A stretch of DNA of 64,000 bases, from positions 10,974,501-11,038,500 of the forward strand of contig JBAIAC010000003.1 in NCBI GenBank assembly GCA_037349315.1. Direction: 5' to 3'. Numbering within the stretch: position 1 is the stretch's first letter; each line of letters opens with the position of its first letter. Below are positions 9,374 to 20,264 of this stretch, piece after piece. The stretch comes from Chelydra serpentina. Taxonomy: Eukaryota > Chordata > Testudines > Chelydridae. The notes under the pieces are model-generated. The model had not been told where the DNA came from. It searched no databases and was given only the letters and a program-made list of their open reading frames with translations. A program made the translations under genes and the position numbers.

Positions 9374-11720
9374 AATAGAATCATAGAGATGTAAGGCTGG
9401 AAGGGACCTTCAGTGGTCATCAAATCCAGCCCCCTGTGCTGAGGCAGGACCAAGTAAACACACACCATCCTTGACAAGTGTTTGTCCAACCTCTTCTTGA
9501 AAACCTCCAATCATGGGGAGTCTACAACCTCCCTTGGAAGTCAATTACAGAGTGTAACTACTCTTATAGTTAGAAAGTTTTTTCCTAATATCTAACCTAA
9601 ATTTCCCTTGCTGCAGATTAAGCCCATTACTGCTTGTCCAACCGTCAGTGGACATAGAGAACAATTGATCAAACTTCCCTTTATAACTTTATAACAGCCC
9701 TTAACATATGTGAAGACTATAATCAGGTCCACTCTGGGTCTTTTCTTTCAAGACTAAACATGCTTGTGGTGGTTTTTTTTAAATCTTTCGTTATAGGTCA
9801 GGTTTTCTAAACATTTTATTAGTTTGGTTGCTCTCCTCTGGACTCTCTCCAGTTTGTTCACATCATTCCTAAAGTCTGGTGCCCAGAACTGGATACAGTA
9901 CTACAGCTGAGTGCCAAGCAGAGTGGAACAATTACCTCCAGTGGCTTACACATGATACTCCGGTTAATATACTGCAGAATATTAGCCTTTTTGCAACTGC
10001 ATTGCACTGTTGACTCATATTCAATTTGTGATCCACTATAATCCTCATATCCTTTTCAGGAGTACTACCACCCAGCCAGTTACTCCCCATGTTTAGCTGT
10101 GCATTTGTTTTTTCCTTCTTACGCATAGTACTTTGCATTTGTCTTTATTGAATTTCCTCTTGTTGATTCCAGATCAATTCTCTAATTTTTGAGTGTTGTT
10201 TTAATTCTAATCCTGTCCTCCAATATGCTTCCAACCCCGTCCCCACCCTATCTTGGTGTCATCCGCAAATTTTACAAACATATTGTCCACTCCATTATCC
10301 AAGTCATTATGGAAAATATTGACTAGTATTGGACCCAGGGTTGACCCTGGTGATTTCATGTAGACCACATTTACTTAGTTTGCTTATGAGAATATCATGT
10401 GGGACTCTGTCAAAAGCCTTACTAAAATCAAGATATAGCACATCTACTTCTTCCCCCTATCACTAGGCCAGTAACCCTGTCAAAGAAGGAAATTATGTTG
10501 GTTTGGCATGAATTGTTCTTCATATATCCATGCTGGCTATTCCCTATGACTTTATTATACTCTAGGTGCTTACACATTGATCGCTTAAAAATTTGTTACA
10601 ATATCTTTCCAGGTATCAAAGTTAGGCTTACTGGTCTCTAATTCCCTGGGTCCTCTTTGTTCCCCTTGCTAAAGATAGATAACATGTTTGCCCTTCTCCA
10701 GTCTTCAGTGGCCTAACCTGTCCTCCATGCATTCTCAAAGATAATTGCCAACAGTTCCAAGACTGTTTCAGCCAGTTCCTTAAGTATCCTAAGGTGAATT
10801 TCCTTAGGCCCTGCAGCCTTCAATACAGCTACATTATTTAAATATTCTGTAACCTGTTCTTTCTTTTTTGTGACTTGTTGTGAATATTAATTGTGTTGAG
10901 AATCTGGTCACAATTAACCTCTTTAGTGAAGAATGAAGCAAAATAGGCATAAAACACCTCACCTTTCATGATGTCACTAGTCATTAGCTCTCCTTCCACG
11001 CTAAATAGAAGACCTACACTTTCCTTCATATTTCTCTTGCGCCTACTATATTTAAAGAACCTCTTCGTATTGCCTCTTATGTCCCTTGCTAGGCATAACT
11101 CATTTTGTGTGTTAACCTTTCCGATTTTGTTCCTACATCCTTGTGCTATTCTTCTGTACTCCTCTTTAGCAATTAGTCTGTTTCCACTTCTTGCAGGATT
11201 CCATTTTGATTTTCAGGTAATTAAAGAGCCTCTTACTATTCTTATTTTTCCTTCTCATTGTAATACTTCACAGTTGTGCCATTAATATTGTCTCCTTGAG
11301 AAACTGTCAGCTCTCCTGAACTCCTGTATCCCTTAGATTTACTAACCTAACCTACCAGTTCTCTGAATTTGTTAAAGTCTGCTTTTTTTGAAGTCCATTG
11401 GCCTTGTTCTCTTGCGCTCCCTCCTTCTTTTCCTTGCAATCATGAAATCTATCATTTTGTGTTCTTTCCCCCCAAATTGCCATCCATCTTCATATTTACA
11501 ACCAATTATTCCCCATTGGTCAGAATTCAGTGTAAAATGGCTGTCCCCCGGGTTACTTCCTCAACTTTCTGACACAAAAAGTAGTCCCCAACACATTCTG
11601 AGAACTTACTGGAAATGTTGTGTTTTGTTGTATGCCGTATGCTTGCCTTTAATTAAAATAGAAAGATTTGTTCCCTCCTTGCTGAGCTTTTCTGTTCCTT
11701 CTGATAATTATAGCTAATAC
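9374..11720 (-). mobile_element. CR1 LINE, about 2.3 kb, decayed
   Basis: The 3' end lies at 9374 with the CR1-type octamer-like end (reverse complement of AATAGAATCATAGAG). Reading into the element on the minus strand gives broken pieces of CR1 ORF2. These include [20 protein letters not shown] near 10355-10430, KFADDTKIG near 10245-10275 (catalytic FADD at 10258-10269), and a TGSNWLGGSTPEKD-like / LNMSQQC segment near 9965-10090. CR1 moves by target-primed reverse transcription, and 5' truncation is usual. Many stops and frameshifts rule out activity. The left boundary at 11720 is approximate. Confidence 0.88.
9932..11029 (-). pseudogene. CR1 ORF2 reverse transcriptase remnant
   Basis: Broken minus-strand reading frames together cover the middle of the CR1 reverse transcriptase. 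The longest unbroken pieces are about 63-68 codons (9932-10138 and 10838-11029). The palm-domain FADD motif survives at 10258-10269. The downstream piece contains KLNMSQQC, the same block seen in the intact-looking frame at 46983. Stops and shifts separate all pieces, so no functional enzyme is encoded. No endonuclease domain is visible, so the copy is 5' truncated. Confidence 0.8.
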
Positions 11721-12164
11721 ATACTAAAATTAAGCCACACAAGCACATCTCCAAAATAAGTGTTTGAGGCAAATTGTAACATCTCCTTGTCACTTTATAG
11801 ATATCTGTGTTGTCACTCATTTATGTTCTAATACTACATTATTACCTATTACCATAGTTCTTAAAAACCTTACTTTTCTTGCCAATGAAAATGAAGAAAG
11901 ACAGGGGTTTTGACATAAAAACTGTTATAAGAACCATATTAATGTGACAGACTATTGCTTCTGTATGACAGACTGTGAAATCCTATGTGAGAGTTATAGA
12001 AAGATCAGTTAACTGCGTGCTCATCCTTCCCTTGTGACTTGGAGGTACAGGCTCCATGCTAGTGGCTGGAGAGAGACAGGGAAATTGGAAAGAAACCAGT
12101 GATTGTCATCATAAAAAGAAATGTTTCCCAGAGCACAATTCATTTGAAGGGGCTCAGAGCCAAA

Positions 12165-12310
12165 ATTTTCCGAAATAGGGTGCTAAAATCTGACGCCTTA
12201 AGTCTGTTTAGGCACCTCATTAAGTAACTGTGGGTGAGATTTTCAAAAGCATCTACGTGATCTAGGGTCACAGGTGCTGAGTCAATGGGACTTGTGCTCC
12301 TACGTCATGT
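12165..12310. repeat. Short palindromic interspersed repeat copy
   Basis: Contains AAGTCTGTTTAGGCACCTCA and GAGATTTTCAAAAGCATCTA, followed by TGCTGAGTCAATGGGACTTG. This is the same vocabulary as the copy at 8730. Boundaries are approximate. Confidence 0.5.
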
Positions 12311-12804
12311 AAATCTGACTAAAACATACACCTTGATCTTCATAACGCAGATGGACCTGTCCTACTGGGGAAGGTCCAGTTATCTCTGTGTATTGGGATA
12401 CACATCTAACTGTGGGTGAAACCCATGTCCCACCATTATCTCCAACTCAGGCAGTGAATACACTTGTTCTGCATGTTTAATCAAGTATTTCAAGGATTTT
12501 CATGAACAAGCAACTAATAGATTAAGACTCAGAGAAGGCATCAAGAAGGCTGTAAGATGTTCCCCATTGGTCAACTGTTGCTGAATCTTTGTTATTTTAT
12601 TTTTCTGTGACTTAGAATGTATGAGGAAACATGACACTGGTAACGATGCTATCAGACTGAGTCAGCTGCAGGTACAGTATCTTTATTGGCATCTTTCATA
12701 GCGCTGCTAGCAGGAGGCTGCTGTGTTTTGGTCTGGGACTGTATTCTGCAGTAGCAGAGAGATAGCCCTGGTGTTCTACAGCTATCTACTCCTTTTCCAT
12801 CTCC

Positions 12805-12930
12805 ATTTATTGTGGGACTGATTTTGATTATTCTTACACTAGTTGTAAATCAACACGATTCCCAGTGACTTCAGGAGAATCACTGGTATTTTACACCAGT
12901 GAAAGTAAGATTAGAAGTTGGTCCTATAAT
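12805..12930. repeat. Short palindromic repeat (TTACACCAGTG type)
   Basis: Two inverted halves around GACTTCAGGAGAATCAC: the left contains TTACACTAGTTGTAAATC and the right TATTTTACACCAGTGAAAG. Related copies lie at about 5040-5125, 18775-18845 and 63483-63560. Family name unknown. Confidence 0.55.
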
Positions 12931-13014
12931 CTTACGTGAGGGTTTGTCCCCTCTCATCCTGTCACCCTGTCTGCTAATGCCTAAGGAGAGGGTTTGGGAA
13001 CAGTTTGCTCAGTA

Positions 13015-13206
13015 CTGCCACTCCAACACTTCAAAAATCACAAGTTGGGTTTGACAAAATCATGAGATTGGCTTAAAAATCATAAGATTTAAAAATAATA
13101 AATCTAGGATTCTATTTTCCTTTCCAAGGTAGAATGATTTGGGGTCCTGTTTTCAGGCTGATCATTGCAACCACGAAGGACAGAATTTTCCTTTTTTTTT
13201 TTTTTT
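13015..13206. repeat. Interspersed repeat (AAAATCATGAGATTGGCTT type)
   Basis: Contains AAAATCATGAGATTGGCTTA and ends in a run of about 17 T (13190-13206). Copies of the same family are at 20935-21165 and 35515-35790. It is non-coding and I do not recognise the name. Confidence 0.55.
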
Positions 13207-13439
13207 AAACAAAAGCCAAAATGTTCAGGTAATTACCCAGTTCCCTTAGCTGAGGCTCGGACAAAGCCATCCAATCATGTGAGACAAGAGTTGGATATAC
13301 TGTAGCCTTCCATTGCTCTAAGTGTACAAAATGAATGGCAGAAATTGGACCTGAGATAGTGTTGGGGAAATAATTTTGTAACAATGGCTTTGTTTTTGCA
13401 ATTTTCAAGCAGAGTCCTCAGTTTGCACCACTTATTATT

Positions 13440-13650
13440 TGTACTGCAGTATCACCCAGAGGCTGCAACTGAGATCAGAACTCCCTTATGCTGGGCAAGA
13501 GGCCATTCCCTACCATGAGAAGTTTACAATCTGAGGAGACAAAGTGTGGAAACAAGCACAGAAAGAGGAAGGTCACACAGAAGATCATTGATAGGACTAG
13601 AAGCTAGATCTCCTAATTCTGAATCCAGAACCCCATTCATTGGACCACAT
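13440..13650 (-). mobile_element. MIR/CORE-like SINE
   Basis: Minus-strand copy. GGCCATTCCCTACCATGAGA then AAGTTTACAATCTGAGGAGA correspond to the reverse complement of the 3' half. GGAAGGTCACACAG and a CCTAATTCTGAATCCAG segment correspond to the 5' half. Diverged. Confidence 0.6.
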
Positions 13651-15105
13651 GTTGCTTGTGATGAATGCCTTTTCATCTGTGTTAGGTAGGTCTACCCACT
13701 GCATAGTAGTACAGGGCTTGCATTATCCACATTTCTCCAATCAATGGGTATGTGGCTGAGTGCTATTCTATCTCATGCATCCTCATTCACAATGTGATGC
13801 CACAAAGTCAGCAAACTTTGAGAAAGCTAAGAAATACAGATCCTTGACTGGCTGTGTTGTTATGTTGGGACTTGTGGCTGTTGTGCATTGGGGAATTGGG
13901 CCCTGACAGTGATTTATTTGTCAATGCACTGCCCTGACAGCCAGATCAGTGAGCAAGCAAACAAGAAATAAAAGACCACAGGGGAAAAAAAAGGTTTGGT
14001 TTGAAATTGTTCTCAGAATTTTTAATAAAAAAATCAATTGCTAAGCAAGGAATTATTGTGTAGTGTCTAGGGCTGGGCACATTGAGTTGAGATGAGACTC
14101 AAAGTCGTTTATCTTCACGTCAGCGATTGTGAACGAAAACAGAAGAACAATATTTTTTACTTGAAAATTCTAGGCCAATTGGGTTGCTAATTTGATTTCA
14201 CCACTAACAACAAAGTGCCTCAGTTACCAGCACTATAGGTTTGCAATTTCAATTTGCACATAGCTGCATGGCCTACTTCTCAGAAAAGTTTCATTTCACA
14301 AGTCTCCTGCTACAAGCAATGAAAACAAGTAAAAAATAATAGACAGTTGTGGGTAAGAAAGATGGTCTTTGTGGAAAGACACTAGGTTGGGCCTCAAAAA
14401 AAAGCTATGTTCAATTCTTGTCTCTGCTACATTGCGCCAAGCACTTTAGCTCAGATCCATAAACTATTGAGGCTCTCAACTCCCATTGATGTCAATGGAT
14501 GTAGTGTTGCCAAAAGTCCTTTTAGAAATATAGGTTATAGTCCAATGTCCATATTCAGGGTGACTCCAGTCAGTGACTGGGGATCTCAATCCTTATGGCT
14601 TAAGGTTTCCCCCTCTTGAAACCCAAAGCAGATCTGAGATGAAGAAGGATCGTGTCTCAGGATTTTTATACATTTCCAGCAGTCTTTTTGCGTGAGAAAA
14701 CAATAGGCTTAACTTTCCTTCTCCTAAACATCATGGCAATTAGCACAGGGTAATTTATCCATTAAACAGTTCAGGTAAATGTTACCACAACCTTCAAAGA
14801 GACATATAGACAACAATACTATTTCACTCACGTGTCTTCATAAATGTTATGATCTTTGAATCAAAGCTATCGCAAAAGACAAGACTTGTTTGCTTACATC
14901 ACAAGACCTGAGCACACATCAACCCTTCTATCTCTAACAATTCAAGCTTGCATTTTAAAGCTCTATTCATGTACACATCTTCCTAACCAGTCTTTAAAGT
15001 TCTGCTCTGGGTCAGGTCGGTCTGTGAGTTAATTAACTCTTTCTGGCCCTATGTCACCTTTCAATGAGATATTATATTACACTCGTAATGTCACAGGGGG
15101 TGAGG
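13651..15105. other. Non-coding, AT-rich
   Basis: I see no gene or clear repeat in this stretch. Frames are short and without motifs. Confidence 0.45.
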
Positions 15106-15107
15106 GG

Positions 15108-15195
15108 AGCTTGGCTACCAGTGGGTGCAGAACACCCACTAATTTTTCCCTGTGAGTGCTCCAGCCCCGGAGCACCCACGGAGTCGGCGCCTATG
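15108..15195 (-). mobile_element. hAT-type MITE fragment, related to 49139
   Basis: Ends in GGAGTCGGCGCCTATG, the reverse complement of the element start, and keeps the GTGAGTGCTCCAGCCCCGGA / GCACCCAC hairpin. Only one end is present, so it is truncated. No 8-bp duplication is visible. It abuts a MIR-like SINE. Confidence 0.65.
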
Positions 15196-15535
15196 CCCTT
15201 GTGGATCTGGGCCTTGATCTCTGAATTCCCCACCTGTAAAATGAGGGTAATAATACATCTTTTGTCTATTTTGACTGTCTACTCTTTGGGGCAGGAACTG
15301 TCTCTTACCTAGTAGGTGTTTGTACAGTGTTTAGCCCAGTGTGACCTCTAGATGCTCTTGTAATATTATTAATAACAATGGGGGAGGGGTGTGGTAACAC
15401 AAATGTAACTTCTTTCGTGCAGGTACAGTCTTTGAGTTCTGTACTTGTACAGCTAGAACAATGGTCCTGGTCCATGACTGGGGCTCCTAAGTTCTCCGGT
15501 AATACAAATACATAATAAATAATAATAATAATAAT
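15196..15535 (+). mobile_element. MIR/CORE-like SINE pieces with (AAT)n tail
   Basis: CCCCACCTGTAAAATGAGGG at 15220 and TACTCTTTGGGGCAGGAACT at 15280 are MIR-like, as is TTTGTACAGTGTTTAGCCCA at 15319. A second 3' piece at about 15440-15535 has CTAGAACAATGGTCCTGGTC and ends in AATAATAATAATAAT. These may be two copies or one interrupted copy. Confidence 0.6.
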
Positions 15536-15774
15536 TTAAAACTGATGTGAACAGAAGTTGCTAACAGGTCCCATCATCTCTAACTGATTCAGCAGCTTCT
15601 TTCAAGCCATCAACCAAATCTGGGGTAGTGGGACATACTAACATCACATTTGCTACTACTGAGTCTCTGACCGGTGTCACTGCACACAGCCCATCAAATT
15701 AACACCTCCTCAAAAAACCAGCCTAATTATCTGAGCCAAACTACTGGCACCTTTTGAGGTTCACATACCACTCA

Positions 15775-16010
15775 TCATAGATTCATAGATTTTAAGGCTG
15801 TAAGAGACCCTTGTGATCATAACACAGAGCAGAAAATTTCACCCAGTGAGTCATGCATCAATCCAATAACTTTTATTTGAACTAGATCATCTGTTTTAGA
15901 AAACCACCCAGTCTTCATTTAACTTCAGGTGATGGCTTATCCATCTCAACCCTGGTACCTTGCTTCAGTGGTCAGTTACCCACACTTCAAAATGTGTGCC
16001 TTACTTCTGA
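15775..16010 (-). mobile_element. CR1-related LINE 3' fragment
   Basis: Starts with CATAGATTCATAGATTTTAA, the reverse complement of a CR1 3' end. The sequence inward resembles the copies at 24185 and 63575, which share the same subfamily-specific text. Diverged and 5' truncated. Confidence 0.65.
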
Positions 16011-16233
16011 TTTGAATTTGGACCTGTCTACACCTACACAGAAGTTGCATCACTTTAGCTAAAGGTGCAATGTTAAATCAATTTACCTAAACAGTTGCAG
16101 TTTTGTTTGTTGATGCTCATACACCAGTCTAAATCAAGCTTACATCAGTTTATTGTGCACCTTTCATTTAACAGGGGCAAGCTAAACTGACTTCAGCCAG
16201 GTTTAAACTAATGTAAGGGTGTTCATACACAAA

Positions 16234-16984
16234 GGCTAAGGCTACACTTGCAGCTGTACAGCGCTGTGAGTTAAACCCGCCTTCGTACAGCTGAGTAGGG
16301 AAAGCGCTGTAGTCTGTCCACACTGGCAGCTGCCAGCGCACTGTCGTGGCCACATTTGAGGCATTTGCAGCTGTATTGGGAGCGGTGCATTATGGGCAGC
16401 TATCCCAGCGTTCAAGTGACTGCAACATGCTTTTCAAATGGGGGGGGGGGTGAGGTGGAGTGTGGCAGGGAGCATGTGGGGAGAGAGAGTGGGTTTTTGG
16501 GGTATCCACAGACTGTCAGCTCATTATCTCCTAAGTTTACACCCACCCACCGGTCCCGCCTCTCTCTCACTCATTGAAAGCAAACAGCAGGGGATTTGTT
16601 TTTTTAGAGTAGATAAGCAGCCGCTCGCCAAAATGGACCCCCACCTCTCTCCCTCCCCCCCACCGCCTCTCTCTTCAAGCAAACGTTTGCTGCCAGCACT
16701 CCCCTGCCTGCCTCTCACTCATTCAAAGCAAACAGTAGCTGTATTTGTTTTTTTGATAAGCAGCCCCCAGAACGGAGCTCTGAACTCCCACCCGGAAGTG
16801 CCATTTCAAAACAAAGGGAGCTTCCAGAGGTCAGTCACAGCGTACTCCAACGACTACATTGCAGCAACAGCGTCTCAGCCTCGGAGATACAGCGCTGTAC
16901 GTGCCTTGCCAATGTAGACAGTGAGTGAGGTACAGCGCTCTGGGAGGCTTTATTGTGCTGTAACTCACAAGTGTAGCCAAGGCC
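16234..16984. mobile_element. TIR DNA transposon, about 750 bp, non-autonomous
   Basis: The left end GGCTAAGGCTACACTTG is mirrored by the right end CAAGTGTAGCCAAGGCC. Just inside, a TACAGCGCTGTGAGTTA-like block at the left matches TACAGCGCTC...GTAACTCAC at the right. The interior has a run of 11 G (16440-16450) and two similar TCTCTCACTCATT-type blocks (16561 and 16711). A 159-codon frame across it (16438-16917) has no domain and is rejected. I could not find a convincing target duplication, so the superfamily is uncertain. Confidence 0.65.
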
Positions 16985-17567
16985 AAAGTTGTTCTGGATT
17001 AACTAAACCATTTTAACATCACACCTTTATTTAAACTTGTGCCATTTTTGTGTGTAGACCAGGACCTTGTCTAATTTGAACATCCAGACCTTATTAGGCC
17101 TTTGTCTGCTAACCAGGGCTGTCAAACAATTACAAAAAAATCACAATTAATCCCAAGATTTAAAAAAGTCACAATTAATCGCAGTTTTAATCGCACTGTT
17201 AAACAATAATTGAATGACAATTTACATTTATTATAAGTATCTTGGATGTTTTTCTACATGTTCAAATATATTGATTTCAATTACAACTCAGACTACAAAG
17301 TGTATAGTGCTCACTTCATATTATATTTTTGATAGAAAATATTTGCATTGTAAAAAATATGAACAAAAGAAATAGTATTTTTCAATTAACCTCATACAAG
17401 TACTGTAGTGAAATCTCTTTATTGTAAAAGTGAAACTTACAAATGTAGAATTTATTATTATTATTATTATTAACATAACTGCACTCAAAAACAAAACAAT
17501 TTAAAACTTTAGAGCCTACAAGTCGACACATGGAGGGGCATATGAATGTTTAACAAATCTGGAATGT

Positions 17568-17707
17568 AAATACCTTGCAATGCTGGCTACAACAGTGCCA
17601 TGTGAACGCCTGTTTCAGGTGACATTGTAAATAAGAAGCGGGCAGCATTATGTCCCGTAAATCTAAATAAATGTGTTTGTCTTCGTGACTGGTTGAACAA
17701 GAAGTAG
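17568..17707 (+). pseudogene. hAT transposase dimerisation domain remnant
   Basis: The plus strand reads KYLAMLATTVPCERLF. After one frameshift near 17620 it continues with DIVNKKRAALCPVNLNKCVC and ends at TAG (17705-17707). This is the hATC dimerisation signature: a (K/R)YL-(A/S)-x-(P/L)-A-T-(S/T)-V-P-x-E-R-x-F block, then a DIV-x-KKRAAL block and the protein's C-terminus. In intact transposases this segment mediates multimer formation and completes the catalytic fold. The upstream DDE/RNase H-like core and the BED finger are missing. The frameshift and truncation make it inactive. Confidence 0.82.
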
Positions 17708-17821
17708 GACTGAGTGGACTTGTATGAGGTGAATGAAAAAATACTAGTTCTTTTTTACAGTGCAAATATTTGTAATAAAAAACAATAATATAAAGTGAGC
17801 ACTGTACACTTTGTACACCGT

Positions 17822-18251
17822 AAAAAGAAAACAAGAATAATACCTGTGGCACCTTAGAGACTAACAAATTTATTTCAGCATAAGCTTTCGTGGGTTAAGA
17901 ACCCACTTCATCGGATGCATGGAATGGAACATACAGTAATCAGATATTTATACATTCAGAGAAACATGAAAATGTGGGAGTGTCTATATCAATGTTAAGA
18001 GGCTAATTAATTGAAAGGAACTGTTATCAGTAGAAACTTTTGAAGTGATAATCAACACGGCCCATTACATTACAGACAGTTGACACAAAGGTGTTAAGAG
18101 TTTTTTAAGGAGGGGAAATATTCAATTAACGTAATGACCGAGCCACCCACAGTCAATATTCAAGCCTAAGGTAATGGTATCTAGGTGCCACAGGTATTTT
18201 TCTTGTTTTCTTTTTGCTGACACAGACTAACACGGCTACTACACTGAAACC
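17822..18251. mobile_element. Penelope-like insertion with inverted ends, 12-bp TSD
   Basis: A perfect 12-bp repeat TTTGTACACCGT lies on both sides (17810-17821 and 18252-18263). The left end AAAAAGAAAACAAGAATAAT then CCTGTGGCACC is repeated in inverted form at the right end (GGTGCCACAGG then TTTTCTTGTTTTCTTTTTGC). The right arm continues to GACTAACACGGCTACTACAC. The left arm goes on through TTAGAGACTAACAAATTTAT into a hammerhead-like fold on the minus strand. Inverted partial copies are typical of Penelope-like insertions. No coding sequence remains. Confidence 0.85.
17866..17921 (-). ncRNA. Hammerhead-ribozyme-like motif in Penelope terminal repeat
   Basis: On the minus strand the order is CCGATGA (17908-17914), a 7-bp stem II (17900-17906 with 17890-17896), GAAA (17886-17889), then a short GC-TTAT-GC stem III followed by T. 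This is the hammerhead core layout CUGAUGA-stem II-GAAA-stem III-UH. U4 is replaced by C, and the base after the final T is G rather than the required H, so this copy is probably not catalytic. Hammerhead motifs have been described in Penelope-like elements. Confidence 0.6.
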
Positions 18252-18448
18252 TTTGTACACCGTGTTGTAACTGAAAACAGTATATTTGAAAATGTAGAAA
18301 AACCTCCAAAATGTTTATCATAAATTTAAATTGGTATTCTATTATTAACAGTGCAATTAAAACTGCGATTAAATGCACCTTTTAAAAAATCTGGTTAATT
18401 TGTTTTGCGCTAATCACATGCATTAACTGCGATTAATTGACAGTCCTA

Positions 18449-20260
18449 CTGCTAAATAAAAGAGTATCAAAAATCTCCACAATTAGGTACTTTTAGACCT
18501 GATCAGATCACTGATTAACCTTCACTTTGATAAGCTAAATACTGAACTTCTGAAGTTCTAGTCACATACTCATTGTTTAACACGGGGACGCTAAACACCC
18601 TAGGCACAAGTTGCTACATGCACAGTCCAAAGAAGTGTGCTGTGCACCAAACCAGGCGCACCATAAAGCCGCTGCTGTGTGCACTGCAGCGTAGGCAGCA
18701 CAGAAGTTGAACTTGGGACAACCATAGTAGCACGGAGAAACAGGGAGTTGCCAAAGATACAGCAATTCTGCTGTCATTTACACTTGGTGTATATCTGGGG
18801 TGACTCCACTGAAGTCAGTATAACTGAGAGCAGATTTTAGACCAATATGTCCAGGAGATGGAATCCAGCCAACACATATACTGGAAGTGCAAGGAGAACA
18901 TAAATGAAAGCTGTCACAGCCAGCTGTTAAGTATATTTTGTTGTGTGTGTGCGCACTATTGTTACTATGGCAACAGTGGACTGCTGGGAGGGCCCCGGTG
19001 CTTATAAAGAGAAGCTGATGGCACTGTCAAGCGGGAATCTCTGATGCGAAAGAACAATACTGGCCTTCAGATATGATAATGTAAGGGGCTGGATGTCCAG
19101 CACAAGCACAATGTTCCTCTTGCCATACTGTCCATACAGTGCCGTGTTGGCAGGGATGGCAAGGGGAACAGGGGCACCCGGTACTCCCCATCAGCCACTC
19201 CTCTGTGGAGAAGGGGCATGTTAAGCCCTGTCTATTCTAGCATGGGACATGGCTTCTCTTTCCAAGACAGCTATTGTTAACCTCCCCGCCATGGTTATGG
19301 GCATTGGTCACTATATCTCCCACAGCAGTTGGAGCCTAGTCCTTGCTGTCACATAAAGTCTGCTAGGTGACAGCTTTGCCACTTGTCCCAGCTAAACTAT
19401 TCCTGCCCTGAATCCTTCCTGCTTCTCCATCACTGTGGCTTTTGTGCTCTGTTAGTAGAGTCAGCATGTGACTTGACCAGTCATGCACCTTTTCAGTGGA
19501 TTCTGTATATGTTCTCTTTGAGGTTCCCTGCCCATAATGTGGTCTCTGGATTCCACCAGTTGCTACCTGTGCATTGGTTATGTACACTATTCCGGTGGGA
19601 TGGCTGAAAATAGGCTACACAAACCAGCATCTGATTATTGTACTGCAACTTTTCTTCCTGTATGGTTTTTTTTCTGTTATTGTTTGTTTGTTTTGTTTAT
19701 TTGGGGTTGTTTTTTTTTTGCACACAGGTAGATGATCAGGACAAGGTATGGGGTTGGTTGGCTACAGGTGAGATGAGAGAGAGGTCTCCACATCACAGTC
19801 AAGAAATAATTGAGTCTCCTCCCTGTTCATTTTTATATTCTCCCCCTACATTTCAGTGGTTCTCTTTTCTCATGCTACAGCAGTGGTGCTGAATGCTAAT
19901 AAAGACACGTTGGGCTAATGCCAGGAAATAATTTTAATATACTATACATGAGCATGAAATATTTAACCTACTCTGGTACTTATTCCAGGTACCTAATCAG
20001 TCAAACTAATATATTACCATTAGGTATTTTTCAGGAACTCATGGATACTTAAAAAGCCATAGTTCCAATATATAGTATAACTAGAGGGGTGGCATATTCA
20101 TTAAAATTTGGAATCAAGACTGTTTTGCACATACAAAAACTTTATTTGAACCTTCTAACTTATGAACAAGACTACATATTCTTATGTACCAGTAGATGGC
20201 ACTCCTTATATTAGCTATCTACTGCAACTGGTCAAAAACATTGTCAAAACTTTTGTTTGT
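18449..20260. other. Non-coding sequence, with a CTCF-like site
   Basis: I find no gene. A short palindromic repeat lies at 18775-18845. A TATA-like CTTATAAAGAG at about 19010 follows a TGTCACAGCC stretch (18913), which could be a decayed LTR, but no ends can be set. Frames at 19383-19892 are T-rich and lack motifs. Confidence 0.4.
20189..20202 (+). promoter_or_regulatory. CTCF core-like motif within a repeat
   Basis: CCAGTAGATGGCAC fits every position of the vertebrate CTCF core CCASYAGRKGGCRS. The surrounding 60 bases resemble the region around 34593, where the motif recurs with a T at the GGC position. The motif therefore belongs to an interspersed repeat. Binding is not demonstrated by sequence. 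Confidence 0.4.
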
Positions 20261-20264
20261 TAAA

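Larger units (their letters stand above)
17114..18448 (+). mobile_element. hAT transposon with transposase remnant, 8-bp TSD
   Basis: Inverted ends CAGGGCTGTCAA and TTGACAGTCCTA delimit the element. The flanks are CTGCTAAC (17106-17113) and CTGCTAAA (18449-18456), an 8-bp duplication with one mismatch. The subterminal regions repeat AATCGCAGTT/AACTGCGATTAA-type motifs in inverted orientation, as expected for transposase binding sites. A transposase C-terminus lies at 17568-17707. A Penelope-like element (17822-18251) is inserted in the 3' part. Without it the hAT copy would be about 890 bp, so most of the transposase is already deleted. Confidence 0.88.

Noticed and set aside
16438..16917. 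159-codon plus-strand open frame
   Set aside because: It lies wholly inside the TIR element at 16234-16984, has low-complexity serine/proline/leucine runs from pyrimidine-rich DNA and no recognisable domain.
18913..19100. Possible LTR (TGTCACAGCC start, TATA-like CTTATAAAG)
   Set aside because: No CA end, polyadenylation signal or flanking duplication could be matched.
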